A DNA stretch of 64,000 nt, from assembly GCF_026343295.1 (NCBI RefSeq), contig NZ_JAPELY010000001.1, positions 992,001 to 1,056,000 of the forward strand, given 5' to 3'. Each line of letters begins with the position of its first letter. Within the stretch, counting starts at the first letter, position 1. The translations under genes and the position numbers were made by a program. Positions 11,700 through 19,788 of this stretch are shown in pieces. The notes beneath the pieces are model-generated. The model had not been told where the DNA came from. It made no database searches and saw only the letters and a program-made list of their open reading frames with translations. The stretch is from Streptomyces sp. NBC_00083 (GTDB lineage: Bacteria > Actinomycetota > Actinomycetes > Streptomycetales > Streptomycetaceae).

Positions 11700-11920
11700 C
11701 AGGTACGCCCCGAGCACGCCCGCCCGCCCGCGCAGTTCCGCGCGCCCCTCAAAGCGTCGGTCGTCTGCGGACCGTGGTCGCTTCTCGCGCAGTTCCCCGT
11801 GCCCCTGGACGGGCTGCCCTTGCCAGGGTGCCAAGGCAGCCCACCTCAGCCCGTCCGGCGCTTGGGGACGAGCGCCCTCAATGCGCGAACGGGGTCTGGG
11901 GCGGAGCCCCGGGGCGGGCT
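11700..11920. repeat. Streptomyces-type GC-rich intergenic repeat (copy 1)
   Basis: The 283-bp gap after holA contains pieces found again at 19.4-19.7, 27.8-28.2 and 52.7-53.0 kb: a GCGCAGTTCC...GCGCCCC segment, a CTGCGGACCGTGG-type segment, and a core (about 11848-11920) running from CCGTCCGGCG through ACGAGCGCCCT to GGGGTCTGGGGCGGAGCCCC. The core contains several short inverted repeats and would fold into hairpins. It sits between convergent genes (holA and the carboxylase epsilon subunit), so it may double as a terminator. Confidence 0.7.
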
Positions 11921-11923
11921 CGG

Positions 11924-12118
11924 TCAGGCTGCCCGGCGCCAGCTCACCGGGGGCTCGTACGGGTGGCGGCGCCAGGCCGCGAGGGGGATCACCGGGGCCA
12001 GGGCGGCGGCCGGCTCTCCTGAAAGCGAGAGGAGGACCACCGCCAGAGCGGCCAGCTCCGCCTCGGTCGGGGCGCCCTTCAGGACGCGGAACAGTGGCTC
12101 GGGGGATTCGTTCGGCAC
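11924..12118 (-). CDS. Acyl-CoA carboxylase epsilon subunit
   Basis: 64 aa from GTG at 12118, preceded by AAGGAG. It starts PNESPEPLFRVLKGAPTEAELAAL and ends with a Trp-rich tail (AAWRRHPYEPPVSWRRAA). This is the actinobacterial epsilon subunit pattern: V-x-KG-x-PT-x-EELAAL followed by a W-rich C-terminus. Epsilon subunits stabilise the alpha-beta acyl-CoA carboxylase complex and raise its activity. It lies 20 bp downstream of the beta subunit and is surely in the same operon. The gene is easily missed because of its size. Confidence 0.85.
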   Translation of the reverse strand: MPNESPEPLFRVLKGAPTEAELAALAVVLLSLSGEPAAALAPVIPLAAWRRHPYEPPVSWRRAA

Positions 12119-12138
12119 GCTCGCTCCTTGCTCCGGGA

Positions 12139-13719
12139 TCACTGCGGGGGGTTGCCGTGCTTGCGGGACGGCAGATCGGCATGCTTGGTGCGGAGCATCG
12201 CCAGGGCGGCGGCCAGCACCGCCCTCGTCTCGGCCGGGTCGATCACGTCGTCCACCAGGCCGCGCTCGGCGGCGTAGTACGGGTGCATCAGCTCCGACTT
12301 GTACGCCGCGATCTTCTCGGCGCGCACCGCCTCCGGGTCGGCCGAACTCGCGATCTCCCGGCGGAAGATGACGTTGGCCGCGCCCTCCGCGCCCATCACG
12401 GCGATCTCGTTGGTGGGCCACGCGTAGGTGAGGTCAGCGCCGATGGACTGCGAGTCCATGACGATGTACGCGCCGCCGTACGCCTTGCGCAGGATCAGCG
12501 AGATCCGCGGCACCGTCGCGTTGCAGTACGCGTACAACAGCTTCGCGCCGTGCCGGATGATGCCGCCGTGCTCCTGCGATACACCCGGCAGGAAGCCCGG
12601 GACGTCGACCAGGGTCAGCAGCGGGATGTTGAACGCGTCGCAGAGCTGGACGAACCGGGCCGCCTTCTCGCTCGCCTCGATGTCGAGGACACCCGCCAGG
12701 AACTGGGGCTGGTTGGCCAGGATGCCCACCACCCGCCCGTCGATCCGGGCCAGCGCGCAGATGATGTTGCGGGCCCAGTGCTCGTGGACTTCGAGCAGGT
12801 CGCCGTGGTCGACGATCTCCTCCAGGACCTTGCGCATGTCGTACGGGCGGTTGCCGTCGGCCGGCACCAGGTCGAGCAGCACGTCGTTGCGCCGGTCCGC
12901 CGGGTCGTCGCCGGGCGGCAGCGGCGGCGGCATCTCGCGGTTGTTCGACGGCAGCATCGAGATCAGGTAGCGGACCTCCGCCAGGCACGTCTCCTCGTCG
13001 TCGTGGACGAAGTGGGCCACACCCGACACCCCGGCGTGCACGTCCGCGCCGCCGAGTCCGTTCTGCGTGATCTCCTCGCCCGTCACCGCCTGCACCACGT
13101 CCGGTCCCGTGATGAACATCTGGGACGTCACACGGACCATGAACACGAAGTCGGTCAGGGCGGGGGAGTAGGCCGCGCCGCCCGCGCAGGGGCCGAGCAT
13201 CACGCTGATCTGCGGGATGACACCGGACGCCTTGGTGTTGCGCTGGAAGATGCCGCCGTATCCGGCGAGCGCGGAGACGCCCTCCTGGATACGGGCGCCC
13301 GCACCGTCGTTCAGCGACACCAGCGGAGCGCCGGCCGCGATGGCCATGTCCATGATCTTGTGGATCTTCGTGGCATGGGCTTCGCCGAGCGCGCCGCCGA
13401 AGATCCGGAAGTCGTGGGCGTACACGAAGACCGTGCGGCCCTCCACCGTCCCCCACCCGGTGACGACACCGTCGGTGTACGGCTTCTTCGCCTCCAGGCC
13501 GAAGCCCACCGCCCGGTGGCGGCGCAGCTGCTCGACCTCCTGGAAGGTACCCGGGTCGAGGAGCAGGTCGATGCGTTCGCGGGCGGTGAGCTTGCCCTTG
13601 GCGCGCTGGGCCTCGGTGGCCTTCTCGCTCGGCCCGAGCCTCGCCTGCTCGCGCAGGACGTGCAGTTCGGCGACGCGCACCGCCGCGGTCCCCGGCGTCG
13701 GCTGCTCAGTCACGGTCAC
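12139..13719 (-). CDS. Acyl-CoA carboxylase beta (carboxyltransferase) subunit
   Basis: 526 aa from GTG at 13719, with AAGGGA just upstream. Crotonase-fold carboxyltransferase of the PccB/AccB class: it moves CO2 from biotin to acetyl- or propionyl-CoA, giving malonyl- or methylmalonyl-CoA. Visible signatures are the N-terminal GKLTARERIDLLLDPGTF, the two oxyanion-hole Gly regions (GAGARIQEG and GAKLLYAY), and the C-terminal SELMHPYYAAERG. The start overlaps the end of the sugar 3-ketoreductase gene by 14 bp, so it is translationally coupled to the biosynthetic operon. No biotin-carrying alpha subunit is in the window. It probably boosts malonyl-CoA supply for the polyketide synthase. Confidence 0.92.
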   Translation of the reverse strand: MTVTEQPTPGTAAVRVAELHVLREQARLGPSEKATEAQRAKGKLTARERIDLLLDPGTFQEVEQLRRHRAVGFGLEAKKPYTDGVVTGWGTVEGRTVFVYAHDFRIFGGALGEAHATKIHKIMDMAIAAGAPLVSLNDGAGARIQEGVSALAGYGGIFQRNTKASGVIPQISVMLGPCAGGAAYSPALTDFVFMVRVTSQMFITGPDVVQAVTGEEITQNGLGGADVHAGVSGVAHFVHDDEETCLAEVRYLISMLPSNNREMPPPLPPGDDPADRRNDVLLDLVPADGNRPYDMRKVLEEIVDHGDLLEVHEHWARNIICALARIDGRVVGILANQPQFLAGVLDIEASEKAARFVQLCDAFNIPLLTLVDVPGFLPGVSQEHGGIIRHGAKLLYAYCNATVPRISLILRKAYGGAYIVMDSQSIGADLTYAWPTNEIAVMGAEGAANVIFRREIASSADPEAVRAEKIAAYKSELMHPYYAAERGLVDDVIDPAETRAVLAAALAMLRTKHADLPSRKHGNPPQ

Positions 13720-14740
13720 GGTCGGTCCCTTCCTCATCCGAAGTCGAAATAGAACGCGGCGCCCACGCGTGCGTCGCCCGCGCACGGACCGCGTCCAGCA
13801 GGCTCGCCTGCTCCAGGCACTCCCCGGCGTCCGGCGACTCGACGGCGCCCGAGCGCACCGCGCCGACGAACGCCCGTACGGTGGCGGCGACTTGGTCGTG
13901 CGGTGCCAGCGTCAGCTCGCGCGGGCCGTGCGCGTCCGTGATCCACACCGCCGGCTTGTGGTCGGCGGGCGGAGTGAACGCCGGCTCGACGCGGATCCGC
14001 CCCTCGCTGCCCCACAGCTCGTACGCCGAGCGGTACGCGTGCTCCATGCCGAACGCCAGCTGCCCGAGCACCCCGGCGGGGGAGCGGACCAGCACCGCGC
14101 CCGATGTCTCCACCGCCGAGCCTTCCGCACTCTCCAGGGCGGCCCCGACGATCTCCAGGCCGGCGCCCAGGAAGTACAGCGCGGCCCGCACCGGGTAGTA
14201 GCCGACGTCCAGGAGGGCGCCGCCGCCCAGTTCGGGGCGGTGCCTGATGTTCCCGGCCGGCAGCGCCGGGATCGCGAACGCCGCGCTGAACGCCCGCAGT
14301 TGCCCGATGGCCCCGCTCGTCACCAGCTCCCGCACCACCGAGTGCTGGGGATGATGGACGAACATGACGTTCTCCATCAGGACCAGGCCCGAGGCGCGCG
14401 CCAGGGCGAGCAGTGCCTCGGTGGTGGCCCGGTCCGCGGTGAGCGGCTTCTCCGCCAGGACGTGCTTGCCCGCGCGCAGCGCCCGGCCCGCCCACTCGGC
14501 GTGCAGGGAGATCGGCAGCGGCACGTACACCGCGTCGACGTCGTCCCGGGTCAGGACCGCGTCGTAGCTCTCGACCGCGGCGCAGCCGAACTGGGCCGCG
14601 ACCTCCCGAGCGCGGCCGCCGTCCCGGCTCGCCACCGCGGTCAGCTCGATGTCCGGGTCGGCCGCCATGGCGGGCAGCACCCGGCGGCGGGCGATGTCGG
14701 CGGTGCCGAGGACGGCGATGCGCAGGGGTCGTTCAGTCAT
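13706..14740 (-). CDS. NDP-hexose 3-ketoreductase (Gfo/Idh/MocA family)
   Basis: 344 aa. The N-terminal Rossmann fold reads IAVLGTADIARRRVLPAM and the conserved nicotinamide-site motif is VLAEKPL near residue 95. The C-terminal domain has GGGALLDVGYYPVRAALYFLG, typical of sugar oxidoreductases. Next to a 2,3-dehydratase it should reduce the 3-keto group of NDP-3,4-diketo-2,6-dideoxyglucose, as UrdT/LanT-type enzymes do. It overlaps the 2,3-dehydratase by 8 bp upstream and the carboxylase gene by 14 bp downstream. Stereochemistry at C3 cannot be read from the sequence. Confidence 0.88.
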   Translation of the reverse strand: MTERPLRIAVLGTADIARRRVLPAMAADPDIELTAVASRDGGRAREVAAQFGCAAVESYDAVLTRDDVDAVYVPLPISLHAEWAGRALRAGKHVLAEKPLTADRATTEALLALARASGLVLMENVMFVHHPQHSVVRELVTSGAIGQLRAFSAAFAIPALPAGNIRHRPELGGGALLDVGYYPVRAALYFLGAGLEIVGAALESAEGSAVETSGAVLVRSPAGVLGQLAFGMEHAYRSAYELWGSEGRIRVEPAFTPPADHKPAVWITDAHGPRELTLAPHDQVAATVRAFVGAVRSGAVESPDAGECLEQASLLDAVRARATHAWAPRSISTSDEEGTDRDRD

Positions 14741-16190
14741 GCGTCAGATGTCCCATGGCGTTGAGGCAGGCGAGGAGCGTCCTGGCCTGCACATTGACAT
14801 AGTGGCCGTGCTTGATCAGCGCAGTCAGCTGACTGATCGTCACCCACTGGTACCCCGTGGGCGGTTCGATCGGTGCCTCCTGCTCGTCCGCCTCGATGAC
14901 CAGGTAGCGGTTCTCGGCGTACAGGAACCGGCCGCCCTCCTCGGAGTGGATGGCGTCGTAGCGGATCCGCTCGGGCGCCGCCTCCAGGACCAGGTCCAGG
15001 AAGGGCGGGCGGACCTGGAGGCCCTCGAAGTTGTCCGGGGAGCACTGCACGGTGGGGGCCAGCTCGACCGTGTCGAGGAAACCGCCCTCGACCTTCGCGT
15101 TGGCCAGGACGTGCAGCACCCCGTCGAACGAGCGGGTCAGGAAGGCCGCGATGCCCCGGCTGCACGGCTCGATCAGCGGCTGGGTCCAGCTGGTCACCTC
15201 GCGGTTGCCGGCCTGCACCTCGACGGCGACCACATTGAACCAGCGCCCGTCGTCCTTGCCGATGCGCGCCTCGTCCCGGGTCCAGCCCGGCACGTCGTCC
15301 AGCGGTATCCGGTCCGCCTGCACGTCGTAGCGCGAACGCTCCGCGGTGAACCAGGACAGCAGGTCGACGTCGGTGAGCAGCGCGCCGGCCCGCGGGTCGC
15401 GCGAACGGGACAGGGCGTGGCTGAAGGCGTCGCCGCGGGCCGGACCCGCGCTGTAGGCGGGCAGACAGGCCAGGACCGTGCGCGAGTCCATGTTCACCAG
15501 GTTGTCCTGGTGCAGGAGCTCGGAGATCTGGCCCAGGGTCAGCCAGCAGAAGTCCTCGTCGAGCGGGACGTCGCCGTCCACCTCGACGATCATGTTGCGG
15601 TTGCTCTTGTGGTAGAACCACGAGCCGTGCTCGGACTGGAGCACATCGGCGAGGATGCGGCCCCGCCCACTGCCCGTGAAGTACTCGATGTACTTCACGT
15701 CCGTGCCCTGGTGGACCTTGGTGTAGTTGCTGCGCGTGGCCTGCACCGTGGGGGAGAGCTGGAGCAGATTGCGGTTGCCCGGCTCCATCTTCGCCTGCAT
15801 CAGGAAGTGCAGGACGCCGTCGAACTCCTTGACCAGGATGCCGAGGATGCCGACCTCGGGCTGCTTGATGATCGGCTGGTACCACTCCTTGTGCGGGCCG
15901 TCGTCGGTGGTGACGTGCAGCCCCTCGACGCTGAAGAAGCGGCCGCTGGAGTGCACCAGGTTCCCGGTGTCCGGCTCGAAGGACCAGCCGCGCAGCTTGG
16001 AGAACGGGATGCGCTCGATGTGGAAGCGCCCCGCCTTCCTGCGCTCGGCGAACCAGTGGTGGAACTCCCCGGTGGTCAGGAGTCCGCCGGTGATGGCCGC
16101 GGACGCCGCGATCCGGTCGGCGACCGACACCGGCTCACGGGGCTGGACCACCGGCTGAAGCTCAGTCAGCTCCGCAAGTGTCGACGACAT
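14733..16190 (-). CDS. NDP-4-keto-6-deoxyglucose 2,3-dehydratase
   Basis: 485 aa with the internal duplication characteristic of this family: two related halves (about residues 40-240 and 270-480), each with W-F-x(n) and R-x-x-W motifs and a GRxLADVLQSEHG or APERIRYDAIHSEEG segment near the middle. The enzyme removes the C2 hydroxyl from NDP-4-keto-6-deoxyhexose, the committed step to 2-deoxysugars (TylX3/UrdS/LanS/SpnO type). It is transcribed between the 3-dehydratase and the 3-ketoreductase. Length is normal for the family. The start ATG gives MSSTLAELTELQPVVQP. Confidence 0.93.
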   Translation of the reverse strand: MSSTLAELTELQPVVQPREPVSVADRIAASAAITGGLLTTGEFHHWFAERRKAGRFHIERIPFSKLRGWSFEPDTGNLVHSSGRFFSVEGLHVTTDDGPHKEWYQPIIKQPEVGILGILVKEFDGVLHFLMQAKMEPGNRNLLQLSPTVQATRSNYTKVHQGTDVKYIEYFTGSGRGRILADVLQSEHGSWFYHKSNRNMIVEVDGDVPLDEDFCWLTLGQISELLHQDNLVNMDSRTVLACLPAYSAGPARGDAFSHALSRSRDPRAGALLTDVDLLSWFTAERSRYDVQADRIPLDDVPGWTRDEARIGKDDGRWFNVVAVEVQAGNREVTSWTQPLIEPCSRGIAAFLTRSFDGVLHVLANAKVEGGFLDTVELAPTVQCSPDNFEGLQVRPPFLDLVLEAAPERIRYDAIHSEEGGRFLYAENRYLVIEADEQEAPIEPPTGYQWVTISQLTALIKHGHYVNVQARTLLACLNAMGHLTHD

Positions 16191-16241
16191 GTACGCTCTC
16201 TCCTCGTCAAGGGTGCTGGGGTTGAGGGGTGTCGGGGGACG

Positions 16242-17543
16242 TCACCAGCCGGCGACGAAGTCCCGGATCGAGGCCGTCATGAAGTCGGTGTGCTCGTCGG
16301 TGAGGCCGGGGTAGACGCCGATCCAGAAGGTCTGCTCGGTGATGATGTCGGAGTTGGTCAGGTCGCCCACGATGCGGTGCGGGGCGTCCACGTAGGCGGG
16401 CTGGCGGGTCAGGTTGCCGGCGAACAGGTTGCGCGTGCCGATCTTCCGCTCCTCCAGGAAGTTCACCAACTCCTTGCGCTTGAACGGCGCGTCGGGGTCG
16501 ACCGTGATGACGAACCCGAACCAGCTGGGCTCGCTGCCGAGGGTGGCCTCCGGCAGGATCAGGTGCGGCACACCTTCGAGACCCTCGCGCAGGCGCTGCC
16601 AGTTGCGGCGGCGCGCCGCGGTGAAGGCGTCGACCTTGTCGAGCTGGGTCAGCCCGAGCGCGGCCTGGAGGTCGGTGGCCTTCAGGTTGTAGCCGATGTG
16701 GGAGTAGATGTACTTGTGGTCGTAGCCGGCCGGCAGGGTGCCCAGCTGGTACTGGAAGCGCTTGAAGCAGCGGTCGCTCTCGCCCGGCTCGCACCAGCAG
16801 TCCCGGCCCCAGTCGCGCAGCGACTCCACGATACGGGCCAGCGCCAGGTTCGAGGTGAGCACGCAGCCGCCCTCGCCCATCGTCAGGTGGTGCGCCGGGT
16901 AGAAGCTCACCGTCGTCAAGTCACCGAAGGTACCGGTGAGTTGACCGCTGTAGAGCGAGCCGACCGCGTCGCAGTTGTCCTCGATGAGGAAGAGGTCGTT
17001 CTCCTCGGCGATCTGCGCGACCTCGGCGACCTCGAAGGGGTTGCCCAGCGCGTGCGCGACCATGATGGCGCGGGTCTTGGGGCCGACGGCGGCCTTGATG
17101 CGCTCGGCGGTCGTGTTGTACGTCTTCAGCTCGACGTCGACGAAGACCGGGATGAGCCCGTTCTGCAGGATCGGGTTGACGGTGGTCGGGAAGCCCGCGG
17201 CCACCGTGATGACCTCGTCGCCCGGCTTGAGGGCGCGCTCCTCCAGGTGCGGCGAGGTGAGCGCCGACATGGCCAGCAGGTTGGCCGACGAACCGGAGTT
17301 CACCAGGTGCGCCTTGCGCCGCTTCATGTAGCGCGCGAAGCGGGACTCGAACTTGCGGGAGCTGGTGCCGGCGGCTATCCGCATGTCGAGCGCCGCCTCG
17401 ACCAGGGCCACCCGGTCCGCCGGTTCGAGGACCGCGCCGGAGGGCCAGATCTCGCTGACGCCCGGCACGAACTCGCCGGACGGCTCCTTCTCCAGGTGGT
17501 ACTCCCGCACCTGTTCGAGAATCCGTGCCTTGGTGTCACTCAT
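16242..17543 (-). CDS. NDP-4-keto-6-deoxyhexose 3-dehydratase (PMP/iron-sulfur type)
   Basis: 433 aa, fold of the DegT/AryC1 aminotransferase family. The usual PLP-binding Lys is replaced by His in [14 protein letters not shown] (about residues 215-228), the hallmark of 3-dehydratases of the E1/SpnQ/UrdQ type, which use PMP and a [2Fe-2S] cluster. Cys residues for the cluster are plausible in [17 protein letters not shown]. It would remove the C3 hydroxyl and so lead to 2,3,6-trideoxyhexoses such as rhodinose or amicetose. Start at 17543, after GGAGGC. No dedicated E3-type reductase is in the window, so cellular ferredoxin/flavodoxin reductases probably supply electrons. Confidence 0.92.
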   Translation of the reverse strand: MSDTKARILEQVREYHLEKEPSGEFVPGVSEIWPSGAVLEPADRVALVEAALDMRIAAGTSSRKFESRFARYMKRRKAHLVNSGSSANLLAMSALTSPHLEERALKPGDEVITVAAGFPTTVNPILQNGLIPVFVDVELKTYNTTAERIKAAVGPKTRAIMVAHALGNPFEVAEVAQIAEENDLFLIEDNCDAVGSLYSGQLTGTFGDLTTVSFYPAHHLTMGEGGCVLTSNLALARIVESLRDWGRDCWCEPGESDRCFKRFQYQLGTLPAGYDHKYIYSHIGYNLKATDLQAALGLTQLDKVDAFTAARRRNWQRLREGLEGVPHLILPEATLGSEPSWFGFVITVDPDAPFKRKELVNFLEERKIGTRNLFAGNLTRQPAYVDAPHRIVGDLTNSDIITEQTFWIGVYPGLTDEHTDFMTASIRDFVAGW

Positions 17544-17582
17544 TTTGGCTGCCTCCATGGTCGTCAGTTCGGCACGAAGCCC

Positions 17583-18611
17583 TCAGCGGTGATCCGACAC
17601 GGCCATAGTTGTGGGGACGACTTGAAGGGCACTGGACAACGGCTCGCGATGACCGCCGGCCCCGGCCCGCGCGTGCGCCAGCAGGTCGCGCAGCGAATCG
17701 TCCAGGCTGCGCCGCGGCGACCAGCCGAGCAGTCGCCGCGCCCGCCGGATGTCCATGCGCTGCCACTCGGCCTCCGGAGGCCGGCCGCCGGCGCTCGGCG
17801 TCTCCACGATCTCGGCGGCGGCGCCCGCGAGCTCGGTCAGACGCACCACCAGGCTGCGCACCGAAGTCGCCTGCCCGCCACCGATGTTGAACACCTGCCC
17901 GCTCACATCGGAGCGGGCCGCGGCGAGCGCCGCGTCCGCCACGTCCCGTACGTCCACGAAATCGCGGTGGGCAAGGAGCGGGGCGAGCCGCAACGGCTCC
18001 GGGGCGGAGGTCGCGAGATGGTGGGCGACCATGCCGAGCAGGCTCGCCCGGTGGGTGCCCGGACCCGACACGTTCGACACCCGCAACACCAGACCCTCCG
18101 CCCGGCCCGCCGCCACCGCGTCGAGCAGCGCCCGCGCCCCGGCCAGCTTGGAACGGCCGTACGGGGTGACCGGCGCGGTCGGCGTGGACTCGGTGATGCC
18201 GGTGCGCGGCACCGGGCCGTACTCGTGCACCGAGCCGAGCTGGATCAGCCGGGGCCGCGCTGCGAGGGGGGCGGTCGCGGCTACCAGGCGCTCCACGAGA
18301 GCGGTGTTGGCGCGCGTCATGTCGTCCTCGGTGGCCTGCCACACCGCGCCCGCCGCGTTCACCACCGCCGCCGCGCCCCGTTCGGCGAGCAGCGCCGCGA
18401 TCCGGTCCGGTTCCGCACTCACCACATCAACGGGCAGTACGTCGTACGGAGTTGCGGGGCCGTGAACGCTGCGGGCGACACCCGTCACCGTCCAGCCCGC
18501 CGCGTCGAACACCTCGCAGACGTGCCGGCCCACGAACCCCGTGGCGCCCAGCACCACCACCGATCCGGCCGCGCCGCCCCTGCCGCCTGCTCTTCGGTCG
18601 TTCACCGACAC
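17583..18611 (-). CDS. NDP-hexose 4-ketoreductase (extended SDR)
   Basis: 342 aa from GTG at 18611, preceded by AGGAGGT. The Rossmann motif is VVLGATGFVGRHV near residue 20. The active-site Ser lies in LGSVHEYGP and the Tyr-Lys pair in YGRSK. The C-terminus resembles NAD-dependent epimerase/dehydratase enzymes that reduce the 4-keto group of deoxysugars (UrdR/LanR type). It is the first gene of the minus-strand sugar operon and diverges from the epimerase gene. The configuration of the product at C4 is not predictable. Confidence 0.85.
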   Translation of the reverse strand: MSVNDRRAGGRGGAAGSVVVLGATGFVGRHVCEVFDAAGWTVTGVARSVHGPATPYDVLPVDVVSAEPDRIAALLAERGAAAVVNAAGAVWQATEDDMTRANTALVERLVAATAPLAARPRLIQLGSVHEYGPVPRTGITESTPTAPVTPYGRSKLAGARALLDAVAAGRAEGLVLRVSNVSGPGTHRASLLGMVAHHLATSAPEPLRLAPLLAHRDFVDVRDVADAALAAARSDVSGQVFNIGGGQATSVRSLVVRLTELAGAAAEIVETPSAGGRPPEAEWQRMDIRRARRLLGWSPRRSLDDSLRDLLAHARAGAGGHREPLSSALQVVPTTMAVSDHR

Positions 18612-18704
18612 CGTGACTACCTCCTGTATGCGCGGTTTGAGCGGCACTGTGGCGCGTGGCGCTCGGGGGCCGCTGGACAGGTGGTCATGCGGCGCTACCG
18701 GAAC

Positions 18705-18725
18705 TTGAGTACGGGCGCCTACCGT
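18705..18725 (+). promoter_or_regulatory. Weak SARP-like promoter element before the epimerase gene
   Basis: TTGAGTA (18705-18711) is followed after exactly 8 bp by TACCGT (18720-18725), the same spacing as in the seven clear SARP boxes of this cluster. However, the heptamer expected 11 bp upstream (18694-18700) matches poorly. If real, transcription would start at about 18732 and the mRNA would be nearly leaderless. Low confidence. Confidence 0.3.
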
Positions 18726-18733
18726 CCGCCACC

Positions 18734-19360
18734 ATGAGGATCGAAGAGACCGCCGTACCGGACGCGTACCGCATCATGCCGAAGCTGCTGACGGACCCCC
18801 GCGGCAGTTTCCACGAGTCATACCGCTACGACCTGCTCGCCGCCGAGACCGGGCACGAGTTCGTGCCGCGCCAGGTCAACTACTCGGCCTCCTCGCGCAA
18901 CACGGTGCGCGGGCTGCACGGCGTGACCATCCCGCCGGGCCAGGCCAAGCTGGTCAGCTGCGTGCGTGGGGCGCTCCTCGACGTGGTCGTCGACGTCCGC
19001 GTGGGCTCGCCCACGTTCGGCGAGCACGTGACGACGGTGCTCGACGCGCGGGACGGGCGGGCGATGTTCGTGGCGGAGGGGCTCGCGCACGGGTTCGTGG
19101 CGCTGACCGACGACACGTGCATCAGCTACCTGTGCTCCACCGAGTACGTGCCCGGTACGCAGCTCGACCTGCGGGCGTTCGACCCCGAGCTCGGGCTGCC
19201 GTGGGCCCGTTGGCTCACGGGGGACGCGGTGCTGTCCGAGAAGGATGCGGCGGCACCTACGGTGGGTGAGGCGGGAGAGCGCGGGTTGCTGCCCACGTAT
19301 GCGCAGTGTCTCTCCCTGTACGGGAGGGGTCTGGAGCGGGCGCGGGGTGCGGCGGCCTAG
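18734..19360 (+). CDS. dTDP-4-keto-6-deoxyhexose 3,5-epimerase (RmlC-like)
   Basis: 208 aa, cupin fold of the RmlC family. It has RGLHG in place of the usual RGLHxQ (catalytic His), then LVSCVRGALLDVVVDVRVGSPTFG and the C-terminal STEYVPG with the conserved Tyr, and GLPWARW. It should epimerise C5 (and perhaps C3) and so give L-sugars, consistent with L-rhodinose-type products. It is a single gene on the plus strand, divergent from the 4-ketoreductase. Whether it acts at C3, C5 or both is not clear from sequence. Confidence 0.9.
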   Translation: MRIEETAVPDAYRIMPKLLTDPRGSFHESYRYDLLAAETGHEFVPRQVNYSASSRNTVRGLHGVTIPPGQAKLVSCVRGALLDVVVDVRVGSPTFGEHVTTVLDARDGRAMFVAEGLAHGFVALTDDTCISYLCSTEYVPGTQLDLRAFDPELGLPWARWLTGDAVLSEKDAAAPTVGEAGERGLLPTYAQCLSLYGRGLERARGAAA

Positions 19361-19414
19361 CGGGACGAATTCTTCAGCGCCCCTGCGCACTCGATGCCGG
19401 GCGGTGTCGGCATA

Positions 19415-19710
19415 GCCGGCCGGTCCGGCGTTTGAGGACGAGCGCCCTTCAGGCGCGAACGGGGTCTGGGGCGGAGCCCCAGGAGTCTGTACCTGAGCCC
19501 CTCCGGACCCGGGGGTGTCCCCCCAGCTCCCTTCCCACCCCCGGAGGGTTTCGGGAAGGGGCGGGGTGGGGCGTCCCGGGGCCTGGGGCGAAGCCCCAGC
19601 GACCCCGGCCGCCGTTCGTCCGCGGACCGTGCTGGGGCACCCGCGCAGTTCCCCGCGCCCCCAAGACTAGGTAGGGAACCCGGCGTGCCAAGGCCGCCCG
19701 CGTCCCCAGA
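19415..19710. repeat. Streptomyces-type intergenic repeat (copy 2) in a 428-bp convergent gap
   Basis: The gap between the epimerase gene and the flavin hydroxylase gene holds no recognisable gene. It contains the repeat core (about 19418-19489, from GGTCCGGCGTTTGAGG to GGGGCGGAGCCCCAGG), a second GGGGC(G/A)AAGCCCC hairpin, the CGTCCGCGGACCGTGCTGGGGCACCCGCGCAGTTCC segment, and two related stretches with TAGGGAACCCGGCGTGCC and TAGGGCACCCTGCGTGCC. It lies at the 3' ends of both flanking genes. Confidence 0.7.
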
Positions 19711-19788
19711 ACAACGTAGGGCACCCTGCGTGCCCAGCCGTTTGGGCCCGCTTCCGGAGTGATCCGGGGGCGGGCCCAAGGCGTTGGG

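Noticed and set aside
14649..18737. 1362-codon open frame on the plus strand across four sugar genes
   Set aside because: It runs antisense to four well-supported genes with clear motifs; its translation is repetitive and matches no family.
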